Of a DNA stretch of 13,776 bases, positions 5,732-12,890 are shown piece by piece. Positions within the stretch are counted from its first letter, which is position 1; each line of letters begins with the position of its first letter. This DNA comes from an uncultured Eubacteriales bacterium (GTDB lineage Bacteria; Bacillota; Clostridia; Christensenellales; Borkfalkiaceae): assembly GCA_949745625.1 (NCBI GenBank), contig CATJZR010000061.1:1-13776 (forward strand). The letters are read 5' to 3'. The notes beneath the pieces were generated by a model, which ran no database searches, was not told the DNA's origin, and worked only from the letters and a program-made list of their open reading frames with translations. Both the position numbers and the translations under genes were made by a program.

Positions 5732-6784
5732 ATGCAAAGCTTTATGTCTGCAAAGGAAGCGGCGGAAAAATGGAATATTTCTCAGCGGCGCGTTTCCGTT
5801 CTATGTAGCGAAAATAGAATCGAGGGCGCAATGATGGTCGGTAATATGTGGATTATTCCGGCCAGCGCCGAAAAGCCTTTCGACAAAAGAACGACCAAAG
5901 AAAAGGCTTGCGCTCCGTTGAAGCCGTTTGTTAAGTGGGTTGGCGGAAAAACTCAGCTTTTGGGCGAGCTTGAAAAAACTTTTCCCCAAAAGCGTTTGAC
6001 TAAGTATTGCGAGCCTATGGTAGGCGGAGGCGCCTTACTGTTCGATGTTTTGTCTAAATATAATTTCGAAGAGATATGCGTCAACGATATAAATGCAGAG
6101 TTGATTAACGCTTATAAAGTTATAAAAAGCGCTGTCAGTGATTTGATAGACAGGCTTCAAAAATTGCAATCGCTTTATTATTCCATGGACGAAAACGGAA
6201 GAAAGCGCCATTTTTACGAGATTCGTGAAAATTTTAATTCAGTATATTTATCGGACAAAACTGCCGTTGAAAAAGCTGCTTATTTTATATATTTAAACAG
6301 AACCTGTTTTAACGGGCTTTATCGAGTTAACGCGAAAGGCAAATTCAACGTGCCCGTCGGACTATATAAAAAACCGACAATTTGCGACGTGGAAAATTTG
6401 CTTAATATAAGCAAAGCATTGCAGCGAGTAACTATTCTTTGCGGCGACTATTCCGCAGCAAAAAGCTTTATCGACGAGAATACGTTCGTATATTTGGACC
6501 CGCCTTATCGTCCGATTTCGGAAACATCAGATTTTACGGCATACAATCCCAATATATTCGATGATAACGAGCAAATAAGACTTTCGCAATTTGTTGATGA
6601 AATAAGCGGAACGGGTGCAAAAATCGTATTAAGCAATTCCGACCCGAAAAACGTCAATCCCGATGATAATTTTTTCGACGATTTATATAGAGCTTACAAT
6701 ATAGTACGCGTATCCGCAAGTCGTATGATAAACAGTAAATCCGACAGACGCGGAAAGATAAACGAACTGATAATAAGTAATTAG
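5732..6784 (+). CDS. Dam/DpnM-type N6-adenine DNA methyltransferase with N-terminal HTH domain
   Basis: This should methylate the adenine of GATC and protect host DNA from the endonuclease encoded next. Residues about 62-350 are a D12-class methylase: FVKWVGGK (66-73, the SAM-binding FxGxK motif), EPMVGGGALLF (94-104, motif I), NRTCFNGLYRVN (189-200), GKFNVPVG (203-210), the catalytic DPPY (256-259) and VLSNSD (299-304). Residues 1-50 are an added helix-turn-helix of the excisionase/MerR-like kind (SAKEAAEKWNISQRRVSVLC, then GNMWIIPASAEKP). At 350 residues the protein is longer than plain Dam (about 280) by that domain. An AGGTGG site (5722-5727) supports the start. The gene is first in the operon and overlaps the endonuclease's ribosome binding site. 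The HTH may allow self-regulation, an inference; the GATC specificity follows from the partner enzyme. Confidence 0.95.
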   Translation: MQSFMSAKEAAEKWNISQRRVSVLCSENRIEGAMMVGNMWIIPASAEKPFDKRTTKEKACAPLKPFVKWVGGKTQLLGELEKTFPQKRLTKYCEPMVGGGALLFDVLSKYNFEEICVNDINAELINAYKVIKSAVSDLIDRLQKLQSLYYSMDENGRKRHFYEIRENFNSVYLSDKTAVEKAAYFIYLNRTCFNGLYRVNAKGKFNVPVGLYKKPTICDVENLLNISKALQRVTILCGDYSAAKSFIDENTFVYLDPPYRPISETSDFTAYNPNIFDDNEQIRLSQFVDEISGTGAKIVLSNSDPKNVNPDDNFFDDLYRAYNIVRVSASRMINSKSDRRGKINELIISN

Positions 6785-6793
6785 GAGTACGAA

Positions 6794-7657
6794 TTGAAAA
6801 GGAATTTCGAAGAATGGTTAAAAACTTTTAAATCAAGCATTTGCGACTACGGCTATTACGTTGATTTCGAAAAGGTTTACGGAAAAGTCGACGAAATAAA
6901 GGTCGAGCTGAATATTTTAAATTCGCTTATCGGGTCTAAAAATATCGAAACGGATTTCGTAAAACTGATAGAGGATTATCCTAAAATTTTGAAGTGCGTA
7001 CCCGTTCTGCTTGCCGTGCGCGGACGCGAGATTTACGCTATCGACGGGGATGGGGAATTTCTTTTTAATTTTTGTAAACAAAACTATGAGATAAAAGATT
7101 ACGTAAGCTTTATGCGTAAAACTGGTTTGTTTAAACTTGTTTCGGAGCGTATAGTAAATAACCTCGTTGACTATGTGACAGGCGTTGAGGTCGGGCTTGA
7201 CAGTAACGGTCGTAAAAACCGCGGCGGACATTTAATGGAAAACCTTGTAGAGGATTACCTTGTCAAAGCGGGACTCGTTAAGGGTGAAACTTATTTTAAA
7301 GAAATGAAGTTATCCGCAGTAGAAGCGAAATGGAATATCGATTTATCAAGCATATCAAATCGCGGTAAGGCGGAAAAGCGTTTCGATTTCGTTGTTAAAA
7401 ACGGCAAGACGGTATACGGCATAGAAACGAATTTTTATACAGGAGGCGGCTCTAAATTAAATGAAACGGCGAGAAGCTATAAAACCATAGCCGGCGAGGC
7501 GAAGGGGATTAAAGACTTTGCTTTCGTGTGGTTCACCGACGGTTACGACGGGTGGAAATCAGCCAGACACAATTTAGAAGAAGCCTTTGATATTTTAGAC
7601 GATATATACTGTATTGCCGATTTGGAAAACGGCATTGTTGACAAGTTGTTTAGCTAA
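6794..7657 (+). CDS. DpnII-family type II restriction endonuclease (GATC)
   Basis: The enzyme should cut unmethylated GATC. At 287 residues it matches DpnII in length and closely follows what I remember of it along its whole length: NFEEWL near the start, LNSLIGSKNIETDF (42-55), NLVDYVTGVEVGLDSNGRKN (123-142), MENLVEDYL (148-156), KRFDFVV (195-201) and NFYTGGGSKLNETARSYKTI (213-232). A PD-(D/E)xK-like core is suggested by D198 and E211, with an ExN (E211-T-N213) in place of the usual ExK, as in DpnII. The start is a TTG at 6794 with AGGAG (6783-6787) six bases upstream, overlapping the methylase stop codon, so translation is probably coupled and kept modest by the weak start codon. Nothing is missing; the gene appears intact. 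Confidence 0.96.
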   Translation: MKRNFEEWLKTFKSSICDYGYYVDFEKVYGKVDEIKVELNILNSLIGSKNIETDFVKLIEDYPKILKCVPVLLAVRGREIYAIDGDGEFLFNFCKQNYEIKDYVSFMRKTGLFKLVSERIVNNLVDYVTGVEVGLDSNGRKNRGGHLMENLVEDYLVKAGLVKGETYFKEMKLSAVEAKWNIDLSSISNRGKAEKRFDFVVKNGKTVYGIETNFYTGGGSKLNETARSYKTIAGEAKGIKDFAFVWFTDGYDGWKSARHNLEEAFDILDDIYCIADLENGIVDKLFS

Positions 7658-7667
7658 GGAGGAACGT

Positions 7668-7841
7668 ATGAAAAAAATAAATGATAACAGACCTATTTTG
7701 CAGACTAATGGGTACAACGGTAAAGAACCTACGCGTATATGCCCGCATTGCGGTAAAGAAAAGCCGATTAGCGAATTCGGATACAGAAATATGGGCGACG
7801 GCACCATAAGAAATCAGTCGTGGTGTAAAGAGTGCAGGTAG
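7668..7841 (+). CDS. Small zinc-knuckle protein, third gene of the DpnII-like operon (57 residues)
   Basis: The ATG at 7668 follows a perfect TAAGGAGG site (7655-7662) and starts 10 bases after the endonuclease stop, so it is the third gene of the operon. C25-x2-C28 and C53-x2-C56 form a four-cysteine zinc site with the spacing text ICPHCGKEKPISEFGYR and WCKECR, the pattern seen at the N-terminus of many HNH endonucleases. Here the protein ends right after the second CxxC pair and no HNH residues follow, so it is either a free-standing zinc knuckle or a truncated HNH gene. Its job is unknown; candidates are a DNA-binding helper or controller of the restriction genes. The strong ribosome binding site argues that it is translated. 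Confidence 0.75.
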   Translation: MKKINDNRPILQTNGYNGKEPTRICPHCGKEKPISEFGYRNMGDGTIRNQSWCKECR

Positions 7842-7871
7842 AAATAACGAAAATTCAATAATTAAACAAAA

Positions 7872-7903
7872 GCAGAGCGGCGAAAAATTTTTCGCCGCTC
7901 TGC
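7872..7903. terminator. Perfect 32-base palindrome: terminator between convergent operons
   Basis: GCAGAGCGGCGAAAAA is followed directly by its exact complement. On the minus strand the stem runs into TTTTGTTTAATT, a usable T-tract, so it terminates the rubrerythrin operon. On the plus strand it lacks a T-tract but probably still ends the restriction operon. Confidence 0.75.
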
Positions 7904-7915
7904 CCGTCAATTCAG

Positions 7916-8041
7916 TTACAGGTCGTCCGCGTCCTGAATCGGCTCGCCGCCGTCTACGGGGCAGCCCGTGTAACTTCCGTTCGGGTCGAAGCTATCGACA
8001 AACTTATTTGCAGTTTTTCGTGTTCTTCGTACTCTTTTCAT
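7916..8041 (-). CDS. Unknown 41-residue protein ending DPNGSYTGCP...PIQDADDL
   Basis: A 41-codon frame starts at the ATG complementary to 8039-8041 and reads MKRVRRTRKTANKF, then SFDPNGSYTGCPVDGG, ending PIQDADDL. The N-terminal third is very basic (R/K) and the C-terminal part is acidic. From memory, a tail of the form GSYTG...QDADDL recurs in small uncharacterised clostridial proteins, which supports real coding, but I cannot check this here. GGAAAG lies just before the start. It overlaps the preceding small gene by 38 bases in another frame and ends 13 bases before the palindromic terminator, so it is the last gene of the rubrerythrin transcript. Function unknown. Confidence 0.6.
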   Translation of the reverse strand: MKRVRRTRKTANKFVDSFDPNGSYTGCPVDGGEPIQDADDL

Positions 8042-8111
8042 TTGACTTTCCGCATCTTCCGCCGCAATTCTTTTCGGTGGACTGGGTCTTTTTTTCAGTA
8101 GTTTTTCTCAT
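8004..8111 (-). CDS. Unknown 35-residue Lys/Thr-rich cysteine peptide coupled to rubrerythrin
   Basis: The start ATG overlaps the rubrerythrin stop codon (ATGA), and AAGGAG lies seven bases upstream, inside the end of rubrerythrin. That is a good sign of translational coupling. The product is basic, rich in Lys, Thr, Ser and Asn, with three cysteines at 16, 20 and 34 (NCGGRCGK and NCK). It could bind a metal or be redox active beside rubrerythrin, but this is only inference. It overlaps the next small gene out of frame. No family is recognised. Confidence 0.5.
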   Translation of the reverse strand: MRKTTEKKTQSTEKNCGGRCGKSNEKSTKNTKNCK

Positions 8112-8704
8112 ACTTTCTCCTTTTCAAACGGGATATGCAGTTCAACGTAACCTTGACTTTCCTTGCAAAGGGGACAGACGTCCCAAGCCTTTGTAGACGT
8201 GTGCATATATCCGCATTCGCTGCAAATATACAGTATAGGCGATTCGTTAGAGAAAAGCTTTCCCTTCGTAAACGCTTCGTGAAGGTATCTGAAAATCATT
8301 TCATGGCGCACCTCAACCTGAGCTATCAGCTTGAACAGCGCCGCAATATCCGTAAAGCCTTCGTCTCTCGCATCTTTTTCGAAAGCGGGATAAATACGCG
8401 AATGTTCCTCATGTTCGTCGTCCGCGGCAAGCTTTAAGCTTTCGCCCAAATCGCCGCTATGAAAGGGATAACCCGCGTCCAGCTCGATATTGTCAAGCTG
8501 TTTTCCGTGCTTTGAAAGCTCTTCGAAAAATCTTCTCGCGTGTACCGTTTCGTTTTTTGCAAGCGTCCTTATGGTATTTGCAAGGGTGGTGTAACCCTGT
8601 TCCGTCGCAGCCTGCGCAATTAATTGATAGCGCATGCCCGCCTGACTTTCACCTGCAAAGCTTCTTGCAAGATTTAAATAAGTTTTGGTTGAATCGAATT
8701 GCAT
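8108..8704 (-). CDS. rbr: Rubrerythrin (non-haem diiron peroxidase)
   Basis: Rubrerythrin reduces hydrogen peroxide to water in the cytoplasm of anaerobes, taking electrons through its rubredoxin domain. Residues 1-145 are the ferritin-like four-helix bundle with diiron ligands E19, NE52TVH55, the EHEEH segment (97-101) and E131-x2-H134. Residues 158-185 are the rubredoxin domain with C161-x2-C164 and C177-x2-C180. At 198 residues it has the normal length. I take the ATG at 8704 because GGAGG lies six bases upstream; an in-frame TTG at 8719 lies upstream of that site and is unlikely. Two very small genes follow on the same strand, the first overlapping the stop codon. It is divergent from the ABC exporter pair; I see no clear PerR box or -35/-10 pair for it. 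Confidence 0.96.
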   Translation of the reverse strand: MQFDSTKTYLNLARSFAGESQAGMRYQLIAQAATEQGYTTLANTIRTLAKNETVHARRFFEELSKHGKQLDNIELDAGYPFHSGDLGESLKLAADDEHEEHSRIYPAFEKDARDEGFTDIAALFKLIAQVEVRHEMIFRYLHEAFTKGKLFSNESPILYICSECGYMHTSTKAWDVCPLCKESQGYVELHIPFEKEKV

Positions 8705-8808
8705 ATTTTCCTCCGTCAATAGTTATTGTGACCCGAATTCGGCGTTTTATTCATTGTGTATCCAAAATGAAAATTTAATGATTTTTGTTTTTTTCACACA
8801 CGATATAT

Positions 8809-8837
8809 TTTACATTAATATATTTATATGGTATTAT
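8809..8837 (+). promoter_or_regulatory. Promoter of the ABC exporter operon
   Basis: TTTACA (8809-8814), 17 bases, TATTAT (8832-8837). The start would be near 8844, with a 27-base leader. An inverted repeat ATATATT (8803-8809) and AATATAT (8817-8823) straddles the -35 box and could be an operator. Confidence 0.65.
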
Positions 8838-8870
8838 CTTAGAAATCGAAAATAGGAAATAAAGGTAAAA

Positions 8871-10709
8871 ATGTTTAAGCTTTACAAAAAACTGAGTGCG
8901 CGCGACTGGATATTTTTAATAGTTTTGTCAGGACTTACCGTTTTACAGGTTTACTGTACGATGACCCTTGTCGACTACATTCAAAAAATCATTCAGTCTA
9001 TTACCTATCTTAACTATCACAATAATCCCGCGCTGATAAGCGAAGAGCTTGCCGCCATCGTTGCTGCCGGCGGCTGGGAAGCCGTTCCCGTCGAGGGCAA
9101 TTCTATGCTTGCAGCGATAGCTGCGGCAAAGACCGGCGACATCTGGTATAACGGAGGTATGATGCTGCTTATTGCCTTGGGCGCGGTTGCTACCCAGACG
9201 TTGGTGGGGCTTATCGCGGCGTTCGTCGCTTCGGGGCTTTCGGCAAGAATACGCTCGGCAGTGTACAGAAAGGTAGACTCGTTCTCTATTGCGGAGCGCG
9301 AGAAATTTTCCACGCCCTCGCTTATCACGAGGACGACCAACGACGTTCAACAGGTAATGCTTGCAAACATTCTCATGTTGCGCATGGCGTTTGCCGCGCC
9401 GGTCACCGCAGTGTGGGCTATACTGAAAATACAGGCGGCTAGCACGCAGCTTACGCTTGCGACTATAATCGCGGTCACGTCGCTCGTAATATTCCTTATA
9501 ATTTTAATGATAGTCGTTCTGCCCAAGTTCAAGGTTATGCAGAAGCTTATTGACAGGCTTAACTGCGTCGCTCGCGAAAACCTTACGGGTATCCGCGTAA
9601 TCCGCGCGTACAACGCCGAGGATTACCAGCAGGGCAAGTTTGAAACGGCAAACGGTGCAATTACCCGCGCCCAACTGTTTACGGGCAGGGTTATGTCGCT
9701 GATGTCGCCCGTAATGATACTTATAATGAACGGCGTTTCACTTGCAATTTACTGGCTGGGCGCTTCGCTTATCAACAAGGGTGAAACCGACTACGCGACG
9801 ATTGCTGCGTTTATGCAGCTTGCCTCGCAGATAATAATGGCGTTTATGATGCTTATGATGATGCTCGTGCTAATGCCGCGAGCTCAGGTTTCTGCAAACC
9901 GTATCAACGCGGTGCTCGACACCCCGCTTTCCGTTAAGGACCCCGCAGTTGAAAAGGAGCGTTCAGAGAGCGGCACGGTAGAATTCAAAAACGTGTCGTT
10001 CGCGTACAGCGGCTCGTCAGAGCCTGTGATAAAGAATATTTCTTTCAGGGCGGAAAAGGGCGAGACCGTCGCGTTTATCGGCTCGACCGGCAGCGGTAAA
10101 TCCACGCTTATAAATCTCGTTCCCCGCTTTTTCGATGCGACCGAGGGCGAGGTTTTGGTCGACGGCGTAAACGTCAGGGATATGAAACAGAAAACCCTGC
10201 GCTCGCTTATCGGCTACGTTCCGCAGAAGGGACTGCTGTTTTCGGGCACGGTGAAAAGCAATATCGCGTTCGGCAAGGACGGACTTTCCGACGGGGAAAT
10301 TGTAAAGGCTGCGAAAATCGCCGAGGCGGACGAGTTTATTTCCAAAATGGAAAAGGGATACGACTCGGAAATTTCGCAGGGCGGCAAAAACGTCTCTGGC
10401 GGGCAGAAGCAAAGGCTTTCAATTGCACGCGCCGTAGCAATATCCCCCGAAATATTTATTTTCGACGACTCGTTTTCCGCACTCGACTATAAGACGGATA
10501 AAAAGGTGCGCGAAAATCTTAAAGAATTGGGCGCAACCAAGCTTATAATCGCCCAGCGTATAGGCACAATTCTCGACGCGGACAAAATTATTGTCCTCGA
10601 CAGCGGCAAGGTCGTCGGCTGCGCTAAGCACGCCGAGCTTTTGAAGACCTGCGACGTTTACCGCGAAATAGCGCTTTCCCAGCTTTCAAAGGAGGAACTC
10701 GGACTATGA
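8871..10709 (+). CDS. ABC exporter half-transporter, degenerate-site subunit (BmrC/TM287-like)
   Basis: This protein would pair with the next gene product as a heterodimeric ABC exporter in the cytoplasmic membrane. The N-terminal part (about 1-345) is a six-helix permease domain and the rest an ATPase domain: Walker A GSTGSGKS (404-411), Q-loop PQK (451-453), signature VSGGQKQR (508-515), Walker B IFIFDD (528-533). Asp533 stands where the catalytic Glu normally is, and the H-loop His is Gln562 (IIAQRIGT). Both changes are typical of the non-hydrolysing site of heterodimers such as TM287/288. Between the first two helices there is a long extracellular stretch (about 38-93), longer than usual. 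AAAGG at 8861-8865 supports the start. The stop overlaps the next start by four bases. The substrate is unknown (drug, peptide or lipid). Confidence 0.94.
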   Translation: MFKLYKKLSARDWIFLIVLSGLTVLQVYCTMTLVDYIQKIIQSITYLNYHNNPALISEELAAIVAAGGWEAVPVEGNSMLAAIAAAKTGDIWYNGGMMLLIALGAVATQTLVGLIAAFVASGLSARIRSAVYRKVDSFSIAEREKFSTPSLITRTTNDVQQVMLANILMLRMAFAAPVTAVWAILKIQAASTQLTLATIIAVTSLVIFLIILMIVVLPKFKVMQKLIDRLNCVARENLTGIRVIRAYNAEDYQQGKFETANGAITRAQLFTGRVMSLMSPVMILIMNGVSLAIYWLGASLINKGETDYATIAAFMQLASQIIMAFMMLMMMLVLMPRAQVSANRINAVLDTPLSVKDPAVEKERSESGTVEFKNVSFAYSGSSEPVIKNISFRAEKGETVAFIGSTGSGKSTLINLVPRFFDATEGEVLVDGVNVRDMKQKTLRSLIGYVPQKGLLFSGTVKSNIAFGKDGLSDGEIVKAAKIAEADEFISKMEKGYDSEISQGGKNVSGGQKQRLSIARAVAISPEIFIFDDSFSALDYKTDKKVRENLKELGATKLIIAQRIGTILDADKIIVLDSGKVVGCAKHAELLKTCDVYREIALSQLSKEELGL

Positions 10710-12490
10710 ATATGCATCCTTCTATGTCAGGCAAAGGCGGAAAGGGCAGTCTTAAAAAGCTTTTAAAGGCGTTAAAGCCCTATTCGCCGCTCATCTGTCT
10801 TGCGTTTTTGTTTACGTCCGTATCGGTAGTTATTTCAACGCTTGCGCCCCAGTGGCTATCGCGGCTTACCGACGAAATTACCGAAAACGCGGCTATACAG
10901 GCGATAGATTTGAAAAAGATTTTAAATCTCGGTATCGCGCTTATAGCGTTCTATACTTCAAATGCGTTCTGTTACTTTGCGTCCAACTTCATAATGGCGA
11001 CGGTCAGCCAGAAATATTCGCGCGGAATAAGAAGCGCAATTTCCAAAAAGATAAACCGCGTGCCGTTGAAATATTTCGATTTGCACCAGCTCGGCGACAC
11101 TATGTCGATTATAACCAACGACGTAGATACTATAGGCCAGTCAATGGACCAGGGACTTGCAATGTTCTTCTACTCGGCGACGGCGCTGGTTGCGGTGCTT
11201 GTGGCGATGTTCGTTACCTGCTGGCAGATGGCGCTTACGGTGCTGATAATTTTGCCTATGATGCTGCTTATGGCAATGCTTCTTTTCAAATTCGCAATGC
11301 CGCAGTTTAAAAGAAACCAGCAGTACCTCGGCGACCTTAACGGCTGCGCGGAGGAAAATTATACCGGTCAGACCGTAATTCAGGCTTTCAATGCGGGCGA
11401 GAAAATGACCGCGGACTTCGAAACGAAGAACAGGCGCATGCGCTGGGGCGTTTTCAGAGGTCAGACGATAGCGGGCTTCATGCAGCCTGCAATGACGTTT
11501 ATTTCATACTTTGCGTACGCGGCGGTGTGCGTTGTCGGCGGTTTGCTTATGAACGACGGCAACAAAATCACGTTCGGAACGATAACTGCGTTTTTGGTCT
11601 ATGTCAACATATTCCAGAACACGATGTCGCAGCTTCCGCAGGCAATCAACAATTTGCAGCTTGCAAGCGCGGCATCCGCAAGGGTTTATGACTTCGTTGA
11701 AAGCGAAGAGCTTTCCGACGAAAGCGGCAAGGAATATAAGCTTCTGGGCAAGGGCGAGATTAAGGGCGACGTCGAATTTAAAAACGTGCGCTTCGGTTAC
11801 AGCCCCGAAAAAATAATAATCCCCGACTTTTCCGCAAAGGTAAAGGCGGGTATGAAGGTCGCAATAGTAGGACCTACCGGCGCGGGCAAAACAACGCTAG
11901 TAAACCTTCTGATGCGCTTTTACGAAATAGACGGCGGAGACATAACCATCGACGGCGTTTCGATAAAGGATATGCCGCGCGAGGAGGTACACGACATTTT
12001 CGGTATGGTCTTGCAGGATACCTGGATGTTCGAGGGCACTATACGCGAAAATATCCTCTTTTCCAAGGACGGCGTTTCCGACGAACAGCTTGAAGGCATT
12101 TTAAAGGAAGCTGGCGTTGCGCATTACGTCAATACCCTTCCCGGCGGCCTCGACTACTATATCGAGAACGAGTCGGGAATTTCGGGCGGACAGAAGCAGC
12201 TTATGACGATTGCGCGCGCAATGGCGGAAAATTCGCCTTTACTTATTTTAGACGAGGCGACCTCTAACGTCGATACCCGTACGGAAGAAATAATTCAAAC
12301 AGCTATGGATAAGCTGACCGAGGGCAGAACGAGCTTCGTAATAGCGCACCGACTTTCTACGATAAAGAACGCGGATTTAATTCTCGTAATGCGCGACGGT
12401 AATATCGTAGAACAGGGCAACCACGACGCTTTGATTGCGCAGAACGGCTTTTACGCAAACCTCTATAATTCGCAGTTTGCCAACGAATAA
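10706..12490 (+). CDS. ABC exporter half-transporter, catalytic-site subunit (BmrD/TM288-like)
   Basis: This is the second half of the heterodimeric exporter. A cytoplasmic N-terminus (1-25) precedes six membrane helices (about 28-310) and the ATPase domain: Walker A GPTGAGKTT (389-397), LQD Q-loop (436-438), signature ISGGQKQ (492-498), Walker B LLILDE with the catalytic Glu517, and H-loop His548 (VIAHRLS). All catalytic residues are present, so the consensus ATP site would be made by this Walker A/B and H-loop plus the signature of the partner. The ATG at 10706 overlaps the upstream stop (ATGA), with AAAGGAGG about ten bases before it, indicating coupled translation and equal amounts; an ATG two codons later is also possible. 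It ends the operon ahead of the terminator at 12515. Confidence 0.94.
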   Translation: MNMHPSMSGKGGKGSLKKLLKALKPYSPLICLAFLFTSVSVVISTLAPQWLSRLTDEITENAAIQAIDLKKILNLGIALIAFYTSNAFCYFASNFIMATVSQKYSRGIRSAISKKINRVPLKYFDLHQLGDTMSIITNDVDTIGQSMDQGLAMFFYSATALVAVLVAMFVTCWQMALTVLIILPMMLLMAMLLFKFAMPQFKRNQQYLGDLNGCAEENYTGQTVIQAFNAGEKMTADFETKNRRMRWGVFRGQTIAGFMQPAMTFISYFAYAAVCVVGGLLMNDGNKITFGTITAFLVYVNIFQNTMSQLPQAINNLQLASAASARVYDFVESEELSDESGKEYKLLGKGEIKGDVEFKNVRFGYSPEKIIIPDFSAKVKAGMKVAIVGPTGAGKTTLVNLLMRFYEIDGGDITIDGVSIKDMPREEVHDIFGMVLQDTWMFEGTIRENILFSKDGVSDEQLEGILKEAGVAHYVNTLPGGLDYYIENESGISGGQKQLMTIARAMAENSPLLILDEATSNVDTRTEEIIQTAMDKLTEGRTSFVIAHRLSTIKNADLILVMRDGNIVEQGNHDALIAQNGFYANLYNSQFANE

Positions 12491-12514
12491 AAAGAGAGAA
12501 ACATATAAGCAAAT

Positions 12515-12540
12515 AAAAACCCCGCAAATGCGGGGTTTTT
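12515..12540 (+). terminator. Intrinsic terminator of the ABC operon
   Basis: An 11-base-pair stem (AAAAACCCCGC with GCGGGGTTTTT) closes a four-base loop, with the right arm forming the T-tract. Confidence 0.9.
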
Positions 12541-12599
12541 ATAATTGCGAGATTATCGACAGCGTGACGCGCTTTGCCGTTTTTGTTAAGCTCGGCGCG

Positions 12600-12619
12600 G
12601 TTCACTCGTTCAGAGTAAC
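12600..12619. repeat. Possible short REP-like hairpin in the gap between operons
   Basis: GTTcACTC and GAGTAAC pair around GTTCA (one bulged C). On the minus strand the sequence reads TTTGTTACTCTGAACGAG, resembling an intergenic repeat I recall from other gut bacteria. The 107 bases between the ABC terminator (12540) and the next terminator (12648) hold nothing else that I can support. Confidence 0.3.
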
Positions 12620-12647
12620 AAAAGACAAAGATTACATAATCATAAAA

Positions 12648-12686
12648 AAATAACCGCCCTTCGTTAGCACCGAAGCGGTTATTTTT
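12648..12686. terminator. Bidirectional terminator downstream of tRNA-Leu
   Basis: AAATAACCG (12648-12656) pairs with CGGTTATTT (12676-12684), with an inner CTTCG/CGAAG stem. T-runs lie on both strands, the longer on the minus strand, where it would end the tRNA transcript. Confidence 0.8.
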
Positions 12687-12726
12687 AACTATGCAGCTAA
12701 CAGTTTTTACTGCCTTTTCGGGTTAT

Positions 12727-12809
12727 TGGTGCGGATAGTGAGATTTGAACTCACACGGTTGCCCACAGGATTCTAAGTCCTGCGCGTCTGCCAATTCCGC
12801 CATATCCGC
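12727..12809 (-). tRNA. tRNA-Leu (anticodon UAG), CCA encoded
   Basis: On the minus strand the seven-base acceptor GCGGATA pairs with TATCCGC, followed by discriminator A and an encoded CCA (12729-12727). The D-arm has GCG/CGC. The anticodon stem CAGGA/TCCTG encloses CTTAGAA, giving anticodon UAG, which reads CUA and other CUN leucine codons. A medium variable arm and the T-arm GTGAG-TTCAAAT-CTCAC complete a class II tRNA, as expected for leucine. Confidence 0.96.
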
Positions 12810-12817
12810 ATAAGTGA

Positions 12818-12847
12818 ATTTTAAACCATTGCATAAGTCTTTGTCAA
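12818..12847 (-). promoter_or_regulatory. Promoter of tRNA-Leu
   Basis: On the minus strand, TTGACA (12847-12842), 18 bases, TAAAAT (12823-12818). The start would fall only a few bases before the mature tRNA. Confidence 0.75.
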
Positions 12848-12855
12848 CCGTTTAC

Positions 12856-12884
12856 TTGCTTTGCAAAAGTTATTGTGTTATAAT
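12856..12884 (+). promoter_or_regulatory. Promoter of the membrane-anchored gene, start on the ATG
   Basis: TTGCTT (12856-12861), 17 bases, extended -10 TGTTATAAT (12876-12884). Six bases separate the -10 box from the ATG at 12891, so the mRNA should be leaderless. Confidence 0.65.
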
Positions 12885-12890
12885 ATCGGT

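Noticed and set aside
8705..8719. TTG start five codons upstream for rubrerythrin
   Set aside because: The GGAGG site lies between this TTG and the ATG at 8704, so only the ATG is served by it.
12528..12653. Short plus-strand frame MRGFYNCEI...IIIKK after the ABC operon
   Set aside because: It begins inside the terminator hairpin, has no ribosome binding site and ends inside the next terminator; probably noncoding.
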